Notes: generated by a model from the letters alone, not told the origin. Shown: positions 32,551 to 41,553, counted from the first letter of the stretch. The stretch: 64,000 nucleotides of DNA from CSP1-5 sp964348275 (GCA_964348275.1 CAYGBT010000006.1:1-64000); one strand, 5' to 3'. Made by a program: numbers and translations.

Positions 32551-33768
32551 ATGAAAAGAATCGATAGACGGACTTTGTCCGCACTGGGCATTACATTCGG
32601 GTTGGTCTTCGCTGCGTTCGGCTGCCAGCCAGCAGAGACGATCAAGATCGGCGCCATCTACATCATGTCCGGTCCCTTCGCAACGTATGGTGAGTTCGCC
32701 CGCGACGGGATCCAGCTGGCGGTGGATGAGATCAACGCCGCCGGCGGGGTGCTGGGCCGTCAGCTCGAATTTCGGATCGAGGATTCCACGGGCAAGGCCG
32801 ACGTGGCGATCCAAGCCGCCCGCAAGCTGGTCTTCCAGGACAAGGTGGATGTACTGCTGGGTATCGACAGCAGCGGCGTGGCTCGCGGCGTGGCTCCCAC
32901 GATTCCGGAATTGAAGCGGCCATTGTTGATCACCCATGCTGCGACACCGGATGTGACTGGGAAACTGTGTAACAAATGGGTCTTTCGCGACAGCGTCAAC
33001 ATCAACCAGAACCTCAAGGCCGCGGCCCTGTTGGCCAAGGACACCGGAGCCAAGCGCTGGACGACCATCGGGCCGGACTACGCCTTCGGTCACCAGTCCT
33101 GGGAATTCTTCCAGAAGTACCTGAAAGAGCTGAATCCAGATGCGGAGTTCGTGGATCCTGCCTTCCCCAAATTCGGTGCCGAGGATCACACACCATTCAT
33201 CAACAAGGTCATCGCAGCCAAGCCGGATGGCGTCATCATCTCGCTGTGGGGCGGGCAATTGGTAAACTTCGTGCGCCAGGCAAACAACTTGGGGTTCTTC
33301 AACCAGGAATTTAAGGTCCTGATGACGCTTGGCGGGGCGACGGAGGTGCTCTCCGCCTTGGGCGACCAGATGCCAGAGGGCCTGTGGGTGGGCACCCGCT
33401 ACTGGTTCCTGGCCAAGGACACCGACATCAACAAGAAATTCGTCAAGGCGTACAAGGACCGCTTTGACAGGTATCCCAGCTATAACGCCCAGAACGCTTA
33501 CACCGGCGTCTACGTCTATAAGGCCGCCATCGAGAAGGCCGGCAGCACCGAGCCTGAGAAGATCGCGGCGGCGCTGGGCAACCTGACGGTCAACGCGCCG
33601 ACCGGCGAGTTCACCATTCGGGCCGAGGACCATCAGGCCACGGTCGATGGCTACTGGGGGATGACGAAGGCCGATCCCGAGTACCCGATCCGCATTCTCA
33701 AGCCGGTCCGGGTGTTTCCGGGAGGCGAGATCACCCCAGCGCCGGCCGAGACTGGCTGCACGCTATAG
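32551..33768 (+). CDS. Branched-chain/amino-acid ABC transporter substrate-binding lipoprotein (LIV operon 1)
   Basis: A 405-residue LivJ/LivK-type periplasmic binding protein. The N-terminal signal ends in a lipobox (FAAFGC, Cys25), so it is membrane-tethered. The ligand-binding fold follows: KIGAIYIMSGPFATYGEFAR, GIQLAVDEINAAGGVLGR and DKVDVLLGIDSSGVARG. Ligands of the family include branched-chain amino acids, amides, urea and aromatic acids; the ligand here is unknown. The ATG follows GGGGAGGAG. First gene of a five-gene operon; a 10-bp inverted repeat separates it from the permeases. Confidence 0.92.
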   Translation: MKRIDRRTLSALGITFGLVFAAFGCQPAETIKIGAIYIMSGPFATYGEFARDGIQLAVDEINAAGGVLGRQLEFRIEDSTGKADVAIQAARKLVFQDKVDVLLGIDSSGVARGVAPTIPELKRPLLITHAATPDVTGKLCNKWVFRDSVNINQNLKAAALLAKDTGAKRWTTIGPDYAFGHQSWEFFQKYLKELNPDAEFVDPAFPKFGAEDHTPFINKVIAAKPDGVIISLWGGQLVNFVRQANNLGFFNQEFKVLMTLGGATEVLSALGDQMPEGLWVGTRYWFLAKDTDINKKFVKAYKDRFDRYPSYNAQNAYTGVYVYKAAIEKAGSTEPEKIAAALGNLTVNAPTGEFTIRAEDHQATVDGYWGMTKADPEYPIRILKPVRVFPGGEITPAPAETGCTL

Positions 33769-33797
33769 GATTATCCGCAGACGATTGGCACACGTTT

Positions 33798-33829
33798 GCC
33801 CTCCGGGGGACACTGTGCTCCCGGAGGGC
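33798..33829 (+). promoter_or_regulatory. Intercistronic hairpin between binding protein and permeases
   Basis: Perfect 10-bp inverted repeat GCCCTCCGGG (33798-33807) / CCCGGAGGGC (33820-33829) with a 12-base loop and no T-run. Such hairpins after binding-protein genes commonly stabilise the upstream mRNA or partly block read-through, giving more binding protein than permease. Confidence 0.6.
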
Positions 33830-33864
33830 GAACCCCGTGTTCTCGCCGCCAGTATGACACGCCG

Positions 33865-34728
33865 ATGACATCTTTCGTCTCTGCCCTCCTCAACAGCCTC
33901 GATATCGGCCTGCTGCTCTTCATTATCGCCTCAGGATTGACGATCATCTTTGGTGTACTGGGTATTCTCAATTTCGCGCATGGAGCGCTCTACATGGTAG
34001 GGGCGTACTTGGCGTTTACCGCAGTGCGGTATCTCAGCCTACCGTTCTGGATCAGCATGCTCGTGGCGCCGCTCGTGGTCGCCGCCCTTGCGATCCTGCT
34101 CGAGCGACTCGTAGTGCAATGGATTTACGATCGACACCCCACTTTTGGGCTCCTGCTCACCTTTGCCCTGCTGCTGATCCTGGACGATGCGGTCCGATTG
34201 ATCTGGGGGGCAGGTTACCAGATCGTCGATCCGCCGGAGGCCCTCCGAGGCGCCTTCACCCTCCTCGGCGCTACCTATCCCGTCTACAGCCTGTTTGTCA
34301 TCTTCTCTGGCACCACCATCGGTCTCCTTGTGTGGCTGCTGTTCACCCGCACCCTCATCGGAAAGGCGGTGCGGGCGGCGGCCATCGACCGCGAAATGGC
34401 CGCGGCCATCGGTATCGACGTGGCACGTGTGTTTACTATCGTATTTGCGTTCGGCGCCTTGCTGGCGGGCCTGGCCGGGGTCCTCGCGGCACCCATGCGA
34501 GCGCTCGGTCCCTCGATGGGAGACCGGATCATCATCGAGTCCTTCATCGTCGTGGTCATTGGGGGCCTCGGGAGCTTTCCAGGCGCACTGGCTGGAGCGC
34601 TGATTCTCGGTTTCCTCCATGGCTTCGGCGGGCGCTGGCTGCCTGAGCTCGACATCGTCCTGCCTTACGTGGGCATGGCGCTGGTGTTGCTACTCAGGCC
34701 CCAGGGCCTGCTGGGAAGGTCGAAATAA
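33865..34728 (+). CDS. LIV-type ABC transporter permease (LivH-like)
   Basis: A 287-residue permease with about eight hydrophobic helices. Signatures are SGLTIIFGVLGILNFAHGAL (about 26-45), the coupling region RTLIGKAVRAAAIDREMAAAIG and IGGLGSFPGALAGALILGF. It forms the membrane channel with the next gene's product. The start is MTSFVSALLNSL at ATG 33865; the upstream extension runs through the hairpin and is rejected. The stop overlaps the next ATG by one base (TAATG), so translation is coupled. Confidence 0.93.
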   Translation: MTSFVSALLNSLDIGLLLFIIASGLTIIFGVLGILNFAHGALYMVGAYLAFTAVRYLSLPFWISMLVAPLVVAALAILLERLVVQWIYDRHPTFGLLLTFALLLILDDAVRLIWGAGYQIVDPPEALRGAFTLLGATYPVYSLFVIFSGTTIGLLVWLLFTRTLIGKAVRAAAIDREMAAAIGIDVARVFTIVFAFGALLAGLAGVLAAPMRALGPSMGDRIIIESFIVVVIGGLGSFPGALAGALILGFLHGFGGRWLPELDIVLPYVGMALVLLLRPQGLLGRSK

Positions 34729-35669
34729 TGCGCGTGAGGATCGGGCTGTTGTTAATGGGGGTGCTCCTGGTGGGCCTGGTGGTACTGCCGGTGTACGGGT
34801 CGTATTTCATGGTGTTCGTGGCGACCGAGATTCTGATCATGGGGCTGTTCGCCACGAGCTTCAACCTGCTCTTTGGTTACACGGGGTTGTTGTCGTTCGG
34901 CCACGCCGCTTACTTCGGGACCGGGGCCTACGTGGCCGCCCTGCTGCTGCGGGACGTTCAGCCGGATTTCATCTGGGTCCTGGTAGCAGGCCCGGTTGGG
35001 GGGGGCCTCCTGGCTCTACTGATCGGCTACCTCTGCGTACGGTTGGACGAGGTCTATTTCGCCATGCTCACGCTGGCCTTTGGCATGATGGTGTTCGCCG
35101 TCTCCCACGAGTGGCGGAGTCTCACCGAAGGCAGCGATGGCGTCGCTGGCTTCCGCATTACCGACCTCGGCCTGGGCTTCCACACTCAATTGGCAAACCC
35201 GGTCCACTATTACTACCTGACCCTGGTTGTGGCCGCGGTCAGCATGTTCCTTCTATACCGGATAACGGTCTCGCCCTTTGGTCTCATCCTTCGGGCGATG
35301 CGTGAAAATACCGAGCGCGTGGCCTTCGCCGGGATTCCCGTTTACCGCTACCGGCTCTACGCCTTCGCGCTATCGGGGTTCTTCTCGGGCCTCGCGGGAG
35401 CGCTGTTCTCCCCCTTCAGCCGCATTGCCGTCCCCGGCATGGTGCACTGGACCCAGTCCGCGGCACCCGTGCTGATGACCATCCTTGGCGGTGCTCAGTA
35501 CTTCTTCGGCCCCCTGTTCGGCTCAGCCGTGTTCCTGATCCTGAGGCAATGGATCACCACGTACTCGGAGGAATGGATGATCTACCTTGGCATCATCCTC
35601 GCGTTCATGGTCATCGTCATGCCGCGGGGGGCTCTGGGCCTTTTCGACCGGTGGCTCGGGGAGCGGTGA
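34728..35669 (+). CDS. LIV-type ABC transporter permease (LivM-like)
   Basis: A 313-residue permease, the partner of the preceding gene. Signatures are ATSFNLLFGYTGLLSFGHAAY (about 40-60), the coupling helix ILRAMRENTERVAFAGIPVYRYRLYAFALSG and ILGGAQYFFGPLFGSAVFL. There are about eight to nine membrane helices. It overlaps the previous and the next gene by a single base on each side, the usual compact LIV-operon layout. Confidence 0.93.
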   Translation: MRVRIGLLLMGVLLVGLVVLPVYGSYFMVFVATEILIMGLFATSFNLLFGYTGLLSFGHAAYFGTGAYVAALLLRDVQPDFIWVLVAGPVGGGLLALLIGYLCVRLDEVYFAMLTLAFGMMVFAVSHEWRSLTEGSDGVAGFRITDLGLGFHTQLANPVHYYYLTLVVAAVSMFLLYRITVSPFGLILRAMRENTERVAFAGIPVYRYRLYAFALSGFFSGLAGALFSPFSRIAVPGMVHWTQSAAPVLMTILGGAQYFFGPLFGSAVFLILRQWITTYSEEWMIYLGIILAFMVIVMPRGALGLFDRWLGER

Positions 35670-36427
35670 TGACGGCACCGCTCCTGGAAGTGCAGCACCT
35701 CACGAAGGCATTCGGCCACTTCGTGGCAGTCAACGATGTTTCGCTGGCGATTCCGGAGGGTGAGATCACCGCGCTCATCGGGCCGAACGGCGCGGGCAAG
35801 ACGACCTTGTACAACATGGTGTCGGGACGGCTGAAGCCAACCAAGGGCACGGTTTGGTTTCGTGGGAACAACATTACCGGCCTCCCTCCAGACCGCATCT
35901 CACGGCTGGGGATTTCACGGTCGTTCCAGATTACGAACATTTTCGACGAGCTCACCGTGCTCGAGAACATCCAGGTAGCCGTCGTTGCCCACCACAACAT
36001 GGGGCTCAATCTGTGGCAGGTCAGCGCTCGCGATAAGAAATTGGAACAGGAAGGGCTTGATCTCCTCACCCGGCTCGGGCTCGAGTCGGTCGCCCGGGCT
36101 CGGGCCGGCACGCTGAGCCACGGTGACAAGCGGCGGGTGGAACTGGCGATCGTGTTGACCACCGAGCCTCAACTGGTCCTGCTGGACGAGCCGACCGCAG
36201 GGATGACGCCCGAAGAGACCCACGCGGTCATGGGCCTCATTAAAAGCCTCGCGGACTCCGGCCCTTACACCTTCTTCCTCACGGAGCACGACATGGACGT
36301 GGTCTTTGGGCTGGCCGAGAAGATCTTTGTTATGCATCGGGGTGAGCTCTTGGCCGAGGGGACACCCGAGGAGATCAGGAACGATGCGAAAGTTCGGGCA
36401 GCCTACCTGGGGGAGGAACTGGTCTGA
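35669..36427 (+). CDS. LIV-type ABC transporter ATP-binding protein (LivG-like)
   Basis: 252 residues with all ABC ATPase motifs: Walker A IGPNGAGKTTLYN, the Q-loop region with ITGLPPDRISRLGISRSFQ, a signature that reads LSHGDKRRVE instead of LSGGQ as usual in LivG, Walker B LVLLDEPTAGM and the H-loop FLTEHDMDVVF. The C-terminal tail EGTPEEIRNDAKVRAAYLGEE is LivG-specific. The start at 35669 overlaps the previous stop (GTGATGA). Confidence 0.94.
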   Translation: MTAPLLEVQHLTKAFGHFVAVNDVSLAIPEGEITALIGPNGAGKTTLYNMVSGRLKPTKGTVWFRGNNITGLPPDRISRLGISRSFQITNIFDELTVLENIQVAVVAHHNMGLNLWQVSARDKKLEQEGLDLLTRLGLESVARARAGTLSHGDKRRVELAIVLTTEPQLVLLDEPTAGMTPEETHAVMGLIKSLADSGPYTFFLTEHDMDVVFGLAEKIFVMHRGELLAEGTPEEIRNDAKVRAAYLGEELV

Positions 36428-37125
36428 TGCTCCAGCTCGCGGATGTGCACAGCTACTACGGTGAAAGTCACGTGCTTCAGGGGATCAGCTTGGAGGTTAG
36501 TGCCGGCGAGGTGGTGTGCCTGTTGGGACGGAACGGCGCTGGCAAGACTACGACTCTACGCTCGATTATCGGCCTGACCCCACCCCGTGAGGGGAGGGTT
36601 CTGTTCAAGGGCGAACCGATCGAGGGACATGCGGCCGACCGGATCGCCCGTATGGGTATCGGCTTTGTACCCGAGGATCGCCGCGTCTTTCCAGGCCTCA
36701 CCGTGCACGAAAACCTGGAGGTGGCCCAAAAGCGCAAGGTCGACCGTGAGCGCCGCTGGCCGCTCGAGAAGGTCTACGACGAGTTTCCCATGCTCTCCGA
36801 GATCCGCGACCGGCCCGGGGACTATCTGAGTGGTGGAGAGCAACAGATGTTGGCGATCGCCCGTGCCCTCGTCGGTGAGCCCGAGCTGTTGCTGCTCGAC
36901 GAGCCGTGCGAGGGGCTGGCACCAGTGATCGTCGAGCAGATCGGAAGGCTGATCGACGGACTGGCCAAGACGACCACCATCCTATTTACCGAGCAGAACA
37001 TTCGGTTTGCCCTCAAGCACGCCCAGCGGGGCTACGTCATCGAGAAGGGGCGCATCCGCCATCACGCGAGTGCTGGAGAGTTCCGGTCGGACCCCGACAT
37101 CCTGGAAAGGTTGTTGAGCGTCTGA
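36427..37125 (+). CDS. LIV-type ABC transporter ATP-binding protein (LivF-like)
   Basis: 232 residues with Walker A LLGRNGAGKTTTLRS, GFVPEDRRVFPGLTVHENL, signature YLSGGEQQMLAIARAL, Walker B LLLLDEPCEGL and H-loop-like FTEQNIRFAL, where Gln replaces the usual His as is frequent in LivF. It pairs with the previous ATPase to power transport. The start overlaps the preceding stop by one base. It is the last gene of LIV operon 1; a minus-strand gene converges on it. Confidence 0.94.
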   Translation: MLQLADVHSYYGESHVLQGISLEVSAGEVVCLLGRNGAGKTTTLRSIIGLTPPREGRVLFKGEPIEGHAADRIARMGIGFVPEDRRVFPGLTVHENLEVAQKRKVDRERRWPLEKVYDEFPMLSEIRDRPGDYLSGGEQQMLAIARALVGEPELLLLDEPCEGLAPVIVEQIGRLIDGLAKTTTILFTEQNIRFALKHAQRGYVIEKGRIRHHASAGEFRSDPDILERLLSV

Positions 37126-37214
37126 TCCTCCACCGACTCGGCGTGGGGGGACCGAAGTAAGATCGTGAGGTTAGAGGGTAGATTCAGCGTTGGAGACAGG
37201 CAGACTTCTTCTGG

Positions 37215-37841
37215 CTATGCCGTTGCTTCCGGATTGGCTGGCTGGAATGTTGGAAGTTTGAAGTTCGCCAGGATATTCTCGACCTCCCGGTGGTTCCGCC
37301 CGATTCCCTCTAAGGCCTGCAGGATTTCCCCATTCGACCCCGCTCTGATCTTCAATTGGAGAGTCGCGATCTCTTTGGCGGCCAGAGCCTGTTGCTCCTT
37401 GATCGCTAGCAGGGTCGAGGCGATTGTTTTGAAGGTAGCATCGAGAAGCTGCACAAACTCCTGGAGGTCGTCACTCCGTCGAATCCGCACGGAGATGGGG
37501 ATATCGCCATCCTTGGTCTTCCGGAGGATCTGCTCGATCCGGTACAGGGGGCCGGCGAACTTATGCGTGATGAAAAAGCTCAGGATGCTACAGGCGAGCA
37601 TACTGATGAGAAAAGCAGGCCAGATGCCGACGCCCAAGCCATACATCTGCTCCAGGATGGCCGCCTTTTCTAAATCGGGGGCCGGTCCCCGGAGGCTCAC
37701 GTTCAGGGGAATGAAAAGCAGGAAGATCACGAGGAACGCACAGATGGTCAGCGGAACCAGGGAGAGGAAGAAATACTTCCGCTGGATCGGGTGCACGTAG
37801 AACTTTCGGCGCCAGAAGGGTAATGGTTTATATTGGGCCAT
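37215..37841 (-). CDS. Two-helix membrane protein with HAMP-like domain
   Basis: 208 residues. A basic N-terminus (PFWRRKFYVHPIQRKYFF) precedes TM1 (about 24-46), a short periplasmic loop with LEKAAILEQMYGLG, TM2 (about 72-92), then FITHKFAGPLYRIEQILRKT, which opens a HAMP-like region. A coiled-coil tail (LLAIKEQQALAAKEIATLQL, EALEGIGRNHREVENIL-like) follows. HAMP modules relay signals in receptors; here no kinase or methyl-accepting domain is attached, so it may be a stand-alone sensor or cell-envelope scaffold. The start at 37841 has AAGGAG 6 bases upstream. Convergent with livF. Confidence 0.7.
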   Translation of the reverse strand: MAQYKPLPFWRRKFYVHPIQRKYFFLSLVPLTICAFLVIFLLFIPLNVSLRGPAPDLEKAAILEQMYGLGVGIWPAFLISMLACSILSFFITHKFAGPLYRIEQILRKTKDGDIPISVRIRRSDDLQEFVQLLDATFKTIASTLLAIKEQQALAAKEIATLQLKIRAGSNGEILQALEGIGRNHREVENILANFKLPTFQPANPEATA

Positions 37842-38134
37842 CTTCATCTCCTTGTTCATGCGGTGAGTTTTTGAGGGGATATGAGTGCAACGTTCATGCC
37901 AAGTTACGCATTTTTCTCTCCAAACCAACATTATGAATCTCGGGTAGCGGATCATTTCGAAAGACTGTCTCTTGGGAGCAGTTTGGAGCAGTCCAGGGTG
38001 TGTCGATCGCGCTGGTGGTGGGTGGGGTGGGGCTCGGGACGGTTTCGTGGGAGAGGCCGCTGACCGGCGAGGCTCAAGAGGGGTTACCGCGCGTTCGTTG
38101 ACAGGTCCCACCTCGTGTGTTACGGTTTTCCGAC

Positions 38135-38437
38135 ATGGATCCCTCACATTCAATGGACCGGATCGAGATCACGCTTTATTCACGACGCGGTTGCTGCCTC
38201 TGTGAGGAGATGAAGGAAGTGCTTCTCGAGGTGAGCCGCGCGTATCCTGTGGCTCTTGTCGAAGTGGATATTGATCAGGATCCGGGCCTCAAAGGGCGAT
38301 TTGATCAAGAGGTTCCGGTTCTTCTCATCGAAGGCCGGAAGGCCTTCAAGTATCGAACCACGGAGGCAGAGCTTCGAAAGCGGTTGGAGCAGGTTCTGTT
38401 AAGAAAGGAAACCATCGGTCATCCGCCATCAGGGTGA
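38135..38437 (+). CDS. Glutaredoxin-family (DUF836-like) thioredoxin-fold protein
   Basis: About 100 residues: ITLYSRRGCCLCEEMKEVL has the C-x2-C redox pair (CCLC) after strand 1, then VALVEVDIDQDPGLKGRF and the cis-Pro region EVPVLLIEGR, a compact thioredoxin fold. The DUF836 group is related to glutaredoxins and thought to act in thiol-disulfide exchange; the partner is unknown. Start uncertain: ATG 38135 or 38153, neither with a clear ribosome site; 38135 is used. The aminotransferase-like gene follows 9 bases later. Confidence 0.82.
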   Translation: MDPSHSMDRIEITLYSRRGCCLCEEMKEVLLEVSRAYPVALVEVDIDQDPGLKGRFDQEVPVLLIEGRKAFKYRTTEAELRKRLEQVLLRKETIGHPPSG

Positions 38438-38446
38438 GGGTGTCGA

Positions 38447-39805
38447 GTGGAGTCCCAGTCTTCGAAAATCGAGGCCCAGTATCTGGGTGCCCATCCCACG
38501 TCCCATAAGCTCTTCGAGCGGGCACGCCAGCTCATCCCCGGCGGCATCACCCATGACATCCGGTACTTCACTCCCTTCCCGGTGTACATCGAGCGGGCCA
38601 AGGGGACCCGGAAGTGGACGGTCGACGGCCAGGAGCTGATCGACTACTGGATGGGGCACGGGGCGCTCTTGCTCGGGCATCTGCATCCCGAGGTGGTGCG
38701 AGCCATGAGGGCCCAGCTAGAGAAGGGAACCCATCTGGGGGCAAGCCATACGGTAGAGGTGCGGTGGGCCGAACTCGTGCACCAGATGGTCCCGTCGGCC
38801 GAGCGGGTCCGATTCACCGGTTCCGGGACTGAGGCGACCCAGCTGGCCCTTCGGCTTGCGCGCGCGTATGCGCGAAAAAATAAGGTCTTGAAGTTCGAAG
38901 GGCACTTCCACGGCTGGCACGACTTTGCGACGGTCGGGGTCAAGCCTCCATACCAGGCGCCGGTGTCTCGTGGAGTTCCGGAGGAAGCCCTGGGGCAGAT
39001 CCTCCTTTGCCCCCCCAACGATATTGGTGCGCTAGAGAAAGCGCTGGATGATGGGATCGGATCGGTCATCCTCGAGCCGGCGGGGGGGAGCTCGGGCACC
39101 ATTCCCACCGATCGGACGTTTCTCCATGAGATCCGGGAGCTGACCCGAAAAAAGGGTGTCGTCCTCATCTTTGATGAGGTCATCTCCGGTTTCCGCTATG
39201 CGCCAGGCGGCGCTCAAGAATACTTCGGGGTGACGCCAGATATAACGGCGCTGGCAAAGATCCTGGCCGGGGGGATGCCGGGAGGCGGAGTGGCGGGCCG
39301 GGCCGAGATCATGGACCTGATCGCGTTCCGGGGGGACCGGGATTGGGACCGACACCAACGGGTGGCCCATGCGGGGACCTTTAACGCGAACCCGCTGGCG
39401 GCGGCCGCAGGGATTGCCACCTTGGAGCGAATCAAGGATGGAGAGGCGCAGCGGCGGGCCAGCCGGATGGGGGAGCTGTTACGCCAGGGTATGAAGGAAG
39501 CAGTTACCAGGACCGGTGCAGATCTTCTGGTCTACGGGGAGGCGTCAGTCTTCAACTATCTTGTCGGTCCAGCCCGGCTTGGCTTGACCGAGGCCGAACT
39601 CTCGTCTCGGACGGATCATCGGATCCTCCAAGCACATAACGTGAGGCTCCACCATAGTCTGCGCGCAGCCATGATCCTCAACGGGGTGGACATCCCTCCG
39701 TTTCACGGGTGGGTCTCGGCTATCCACAGCGAAGAGGACATTGCGTTTACGGTTCAGGCCTTTGAGAAAGCCCTTCAGATGCTTCAGGCAGACGGTCTCG
39801 CCTAA
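38447..39805 (+). CDS. PLP-dependent aminotransferase, glutamate-1-semialdehyde aminomutase-like
   Basis: A 452-residue class III PLP enzyme. Features are RARQLIPGGITHDIRYFTPF near the N-terminus, FTGSGTEATQLALRLARAY (cofactor phosphate), HFHGWHDF, LIFDEVISGFRYAPGG (cofactor ring Asp) and the Schiff-base Lys in ITALAKILAGGMPGG. This matches the HemL/GSA-aminomutase branch, but paralogues of that branch with other substrates are common. A role in heme synthesis is unproven, as no other hem gene is near. The start is GTG 38447, preceded by GGGTGAGGG. Confidence 0.88.
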   Translation: MESQSSKIEAQYLGAHPTSHKLFERARQLIPGGITHDIRYFTPFPVYIERAKGTRKWTVDGQELIDYWMGHGALLLGHLHPEVVRAMRAQLEKGTHLGASHTVEVRWAELVHQMVPSAERVRFTGSGTEATQLALRLARAYARKNKVLKFEGHFHGWHDFATVGVKPPYQAPVSRGVPEEALGQILLCPPNDIGALEKALDDGIGSVILEPAGGSSGTIPTDRTFLHEIRELTRKKGVVLIFDEVISGFRYAPGGAQEYFGVTPDITALAKILAGGMPGGGVAGRAEIMDLIAFRGDRDWDRHQRVAHAGTFNANPLAAAAGIATLERIKDGEAQRRASRMGELLRQGMKEAVTRTGADLLVYGEASVFNYLVGPARLGLTEAELSSRTDHRILQAHNVRLHHSLRAAMILNGVDIPPFHGWVSAIHSEEDIAFTVQAFEKALQMLQADGLA

Positions 39806-39941
39806 CCCCCCCCATCCACGATTCCACGCCTCCGTTGCCACCGCCGGCCCGAAGGCCACTTCCTGTGGTCCTCATATGGCGGGCTTTCACGTTGCCTGGG
39901 GGCGTACGCTCTGGTAAAGTGCTCCACGTCGAGGAATCACG

Positions 39942-40949
39942 ATGGTCACTTTTGTCACGGGTGTCACGGGATTTATTGGCAGTGCAGTTCTCGATCGGCT
40001 GCTCCAGGAAGAGGGGCAGGTGCTGACCCTGGTTCGCCGGGACGAGGCGGCGCGTCACATGGCGGCCAAGGGAGTGCGACCGGTCCTCGGAGACCTCCTG
40101 AGCCCTGCCACCTATCAAGACGCCCTGCGGGAATCTGATCTCGTCATCCACACGGCCGGGCTCAATGCCTTTTGCCTGGCTGACCCCCAACCTCTGTATC
40201 GGATCAACGTTGGGGGGACTCGTGCCCTCCTCCAGGCGGCGGGAGACGTGGGCGTCAGGCGAATTGTCTACACGAGCTCTGCCGTGACGATCGGTGAGGA
40301 GCGCGACGATGTGGCAGAGGAGCAGACGCCACACCGCGGTTACTTTCTCTCCCACTACGAGCGGTCAAAATACGAGGCCGAACAGGTGGCCCTGGATCTT
40401 GCGCGGCAGGGACTCCCCGTCGTAATCCTCAATCCTTCCTCTGTCCAAGGACCGGGTCGCCTGCACGGTACCGCCCGGATCTTTCTGGATTACCTGAACG
40501 GGCGGTTGCCTTTCCTCTGTGGGGACCGGTTCAGCTTCTGCTATATCGAAGATTGTGTCGAGGCTCATCTCAGCGCGCGGGAGAGTGGGCGGATCGGGGA
40601 ACGATACCTGCTGAGCGGCCCATCAGTGACGACCGGCGAACTCCTCGGAACGCTGAAGGAGGTGACGGGATCTCAGGGACGACCGTGGCAGTTAGGTTCC
40701 ACGGTTGCTTTGGCCCTCGGCACGGGGATGGAATGGGGCGATCGCCTCAGTGGGCGGCGGCCAAGGATCTGCCGGGAACTCGTCCGCACCATTCTTCACG
40801 GGGGAAGGTACGACAGTTCCAAGGCAGAGCGAGAGCTTAAGATTTCATTTACCCCCTTGCGCGAGATGGTGGTCCGGACCGTGGCCTGGTATGCGGACGC
40901 GGGGCATGTAAAGCGGCCGCTGCCGCATCTCGCCTCGAGGAAGGGTTAA
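39942..40949 (+). CDS. NAD-dependent epimerase/dehydratase (extended SDR)
   Basis: A 335-residue extended SDR with the Rossmann motif TGVTGFIGSAV (residues 6-16), the HTAGLNAF loop, YTSSAVTIGEERDD and the catalytic pair in HYERSKYEAEQ (Y-x3-K). It resembles dihydroflavonol-reductase-like or HpnA-type sugar/hopanoid-associated enzymes; the substrate cannot be read. The ATG at 39942 is preceded by GAGGAATC. The plsY gene follows one base after its stop, so they are one operon, which hints at a role in lipid or envelope synthesis. Confidence 0.87.
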   Translation: MVTFVTGVTGFIGSAVLDRLLQEEGQVLTLVRRDEAARHMAAKGVRPVLGDLLSPATYQDALRESDLVIHTAGLNAFCLADPQPLYRINVGGTRALLQAAGDVGVRRIVYTSSAVTIGEERDDVAEEQTPHRGYFLSHYERSKYEAEQVALDLARQGLPVVILNPSSVQGPGRLHGTARIFLDYLNGRLPFLCGDRFSFCYIEDCVEAHLSARESGRIGERYLLSGPSVTTGELLGTLKEVTGSQGRPWQLGSTVALALGTGMEWGDRLSGRRPRICRELVRTILHGGRYDSSKAERELKISFTPLREMVVRTVAWYADAGHVKRPLPHLASRKG

Positions 40950-40950
40950 G

Positions 40951-41553
40951 ATGCCCGACGTTCAGGATCTGAGCCTTATCTTTATCGCGTACTTGATTGG
41001 ATCCATCCCCGTTGGCCTGCTGGTCTCCCAGGCGCTCGGGCAGGTCGACATCCGGCGGCATGGAAGCGGCAATATTGGAACCGCCAATGTCTTGCGAATC
41101 GTGGGGAAGCGGGCGGCGGCCCTGACCCTGCTGGGCGACCTTCTCAAGGGGTTAATCCCCACGTGGGCAGCTATTGGTATAGGGGGATCAGCTCTCTTGG
41201 TGGCCGCGGTGGCCATGGCGGCAGTGCTAGGGCACAACTGGTCTGTCTTCCTCGGGTTTGCCGGTGGAAAGGGGGTGGCAACCAGCTTTGGAGCACTCCT
41301 GGTCATGACGCCGGGTCCTGCCCTGCTGGGACTGGTGGTTTGGCTTGGCGTTCTCCTGTTCTTCCGTTATACCTCGCTGGCCGCCATGGTCTCGAGCGTC
41401 TGCATCCCTCCCGTCATCCTCATCTCCACCGGGGCCGGTCCGTATTTCGGTTTCTCGGTCGTGGCCGCTCTCTTTATCTTCGTTCGCCACCGAGGGAATA
41501 TTAGGCGCCTGCTGGACGGGACGGAGCATCGGGTGGGCGAGCCAGGGCGCTAA
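40951..41553 (+). CDS. plsY: Acyl-phosphate--glycerol-3-phosphate acyltransferase
   Basis: 200 residues with about five membrane helices. The three PlsY motifs are present: IAYLIGSIPVGLLV (helix 1), the Gly/Ser/Asn-rich GSGNIGTANVLRIVGK that binds glycerol 3-phosphate, and GHNWSVFLGFAGGKGVATSF. PlsY transfers the acyl group from acyl-phosphate to glycerol 3-phosphate, the first step of phospholipid synthesis in bacteria that use PlsX. No plsX is seen in the window. The ATG follows AGGAAGGG. The gene ends an operon with the SDR enzyme. Confidence 0.95.
   Translation: MPDVQDLSLIFIAYLIGSIPVGLLVSQALGQVDIRRHGSGNIGTANVLRIVGKRAAALTLLGDLLKGLIPTWAAIGIGGSALLVAAVAMAAVLGHNWSVFLGFAGGKGVATSFGALLVMTPGPALLGLVVWLGVLLFFRYTSLAAMVSSVCIPPVILISTGAGPYFGFSVVAALFIFVRHRGNIRRLLDGTEHRVGEPGR

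Noticed and set aside
32521..33633. 370-codon open frame on the minus strand
   Set aside because: Shadow of the LIV binding-protein gene in GC-rich DNA.
1955..33829. Integron cassette array (genes in one orientation separated by palindromic repeats)
   Set aside because: The repeats lack the RYYYAAC/GTTRRRY boxes of attC sites, end in T-rich tails, are not strictly one per gene, and no integron integrase is seen. Core genes such as pfk are included.
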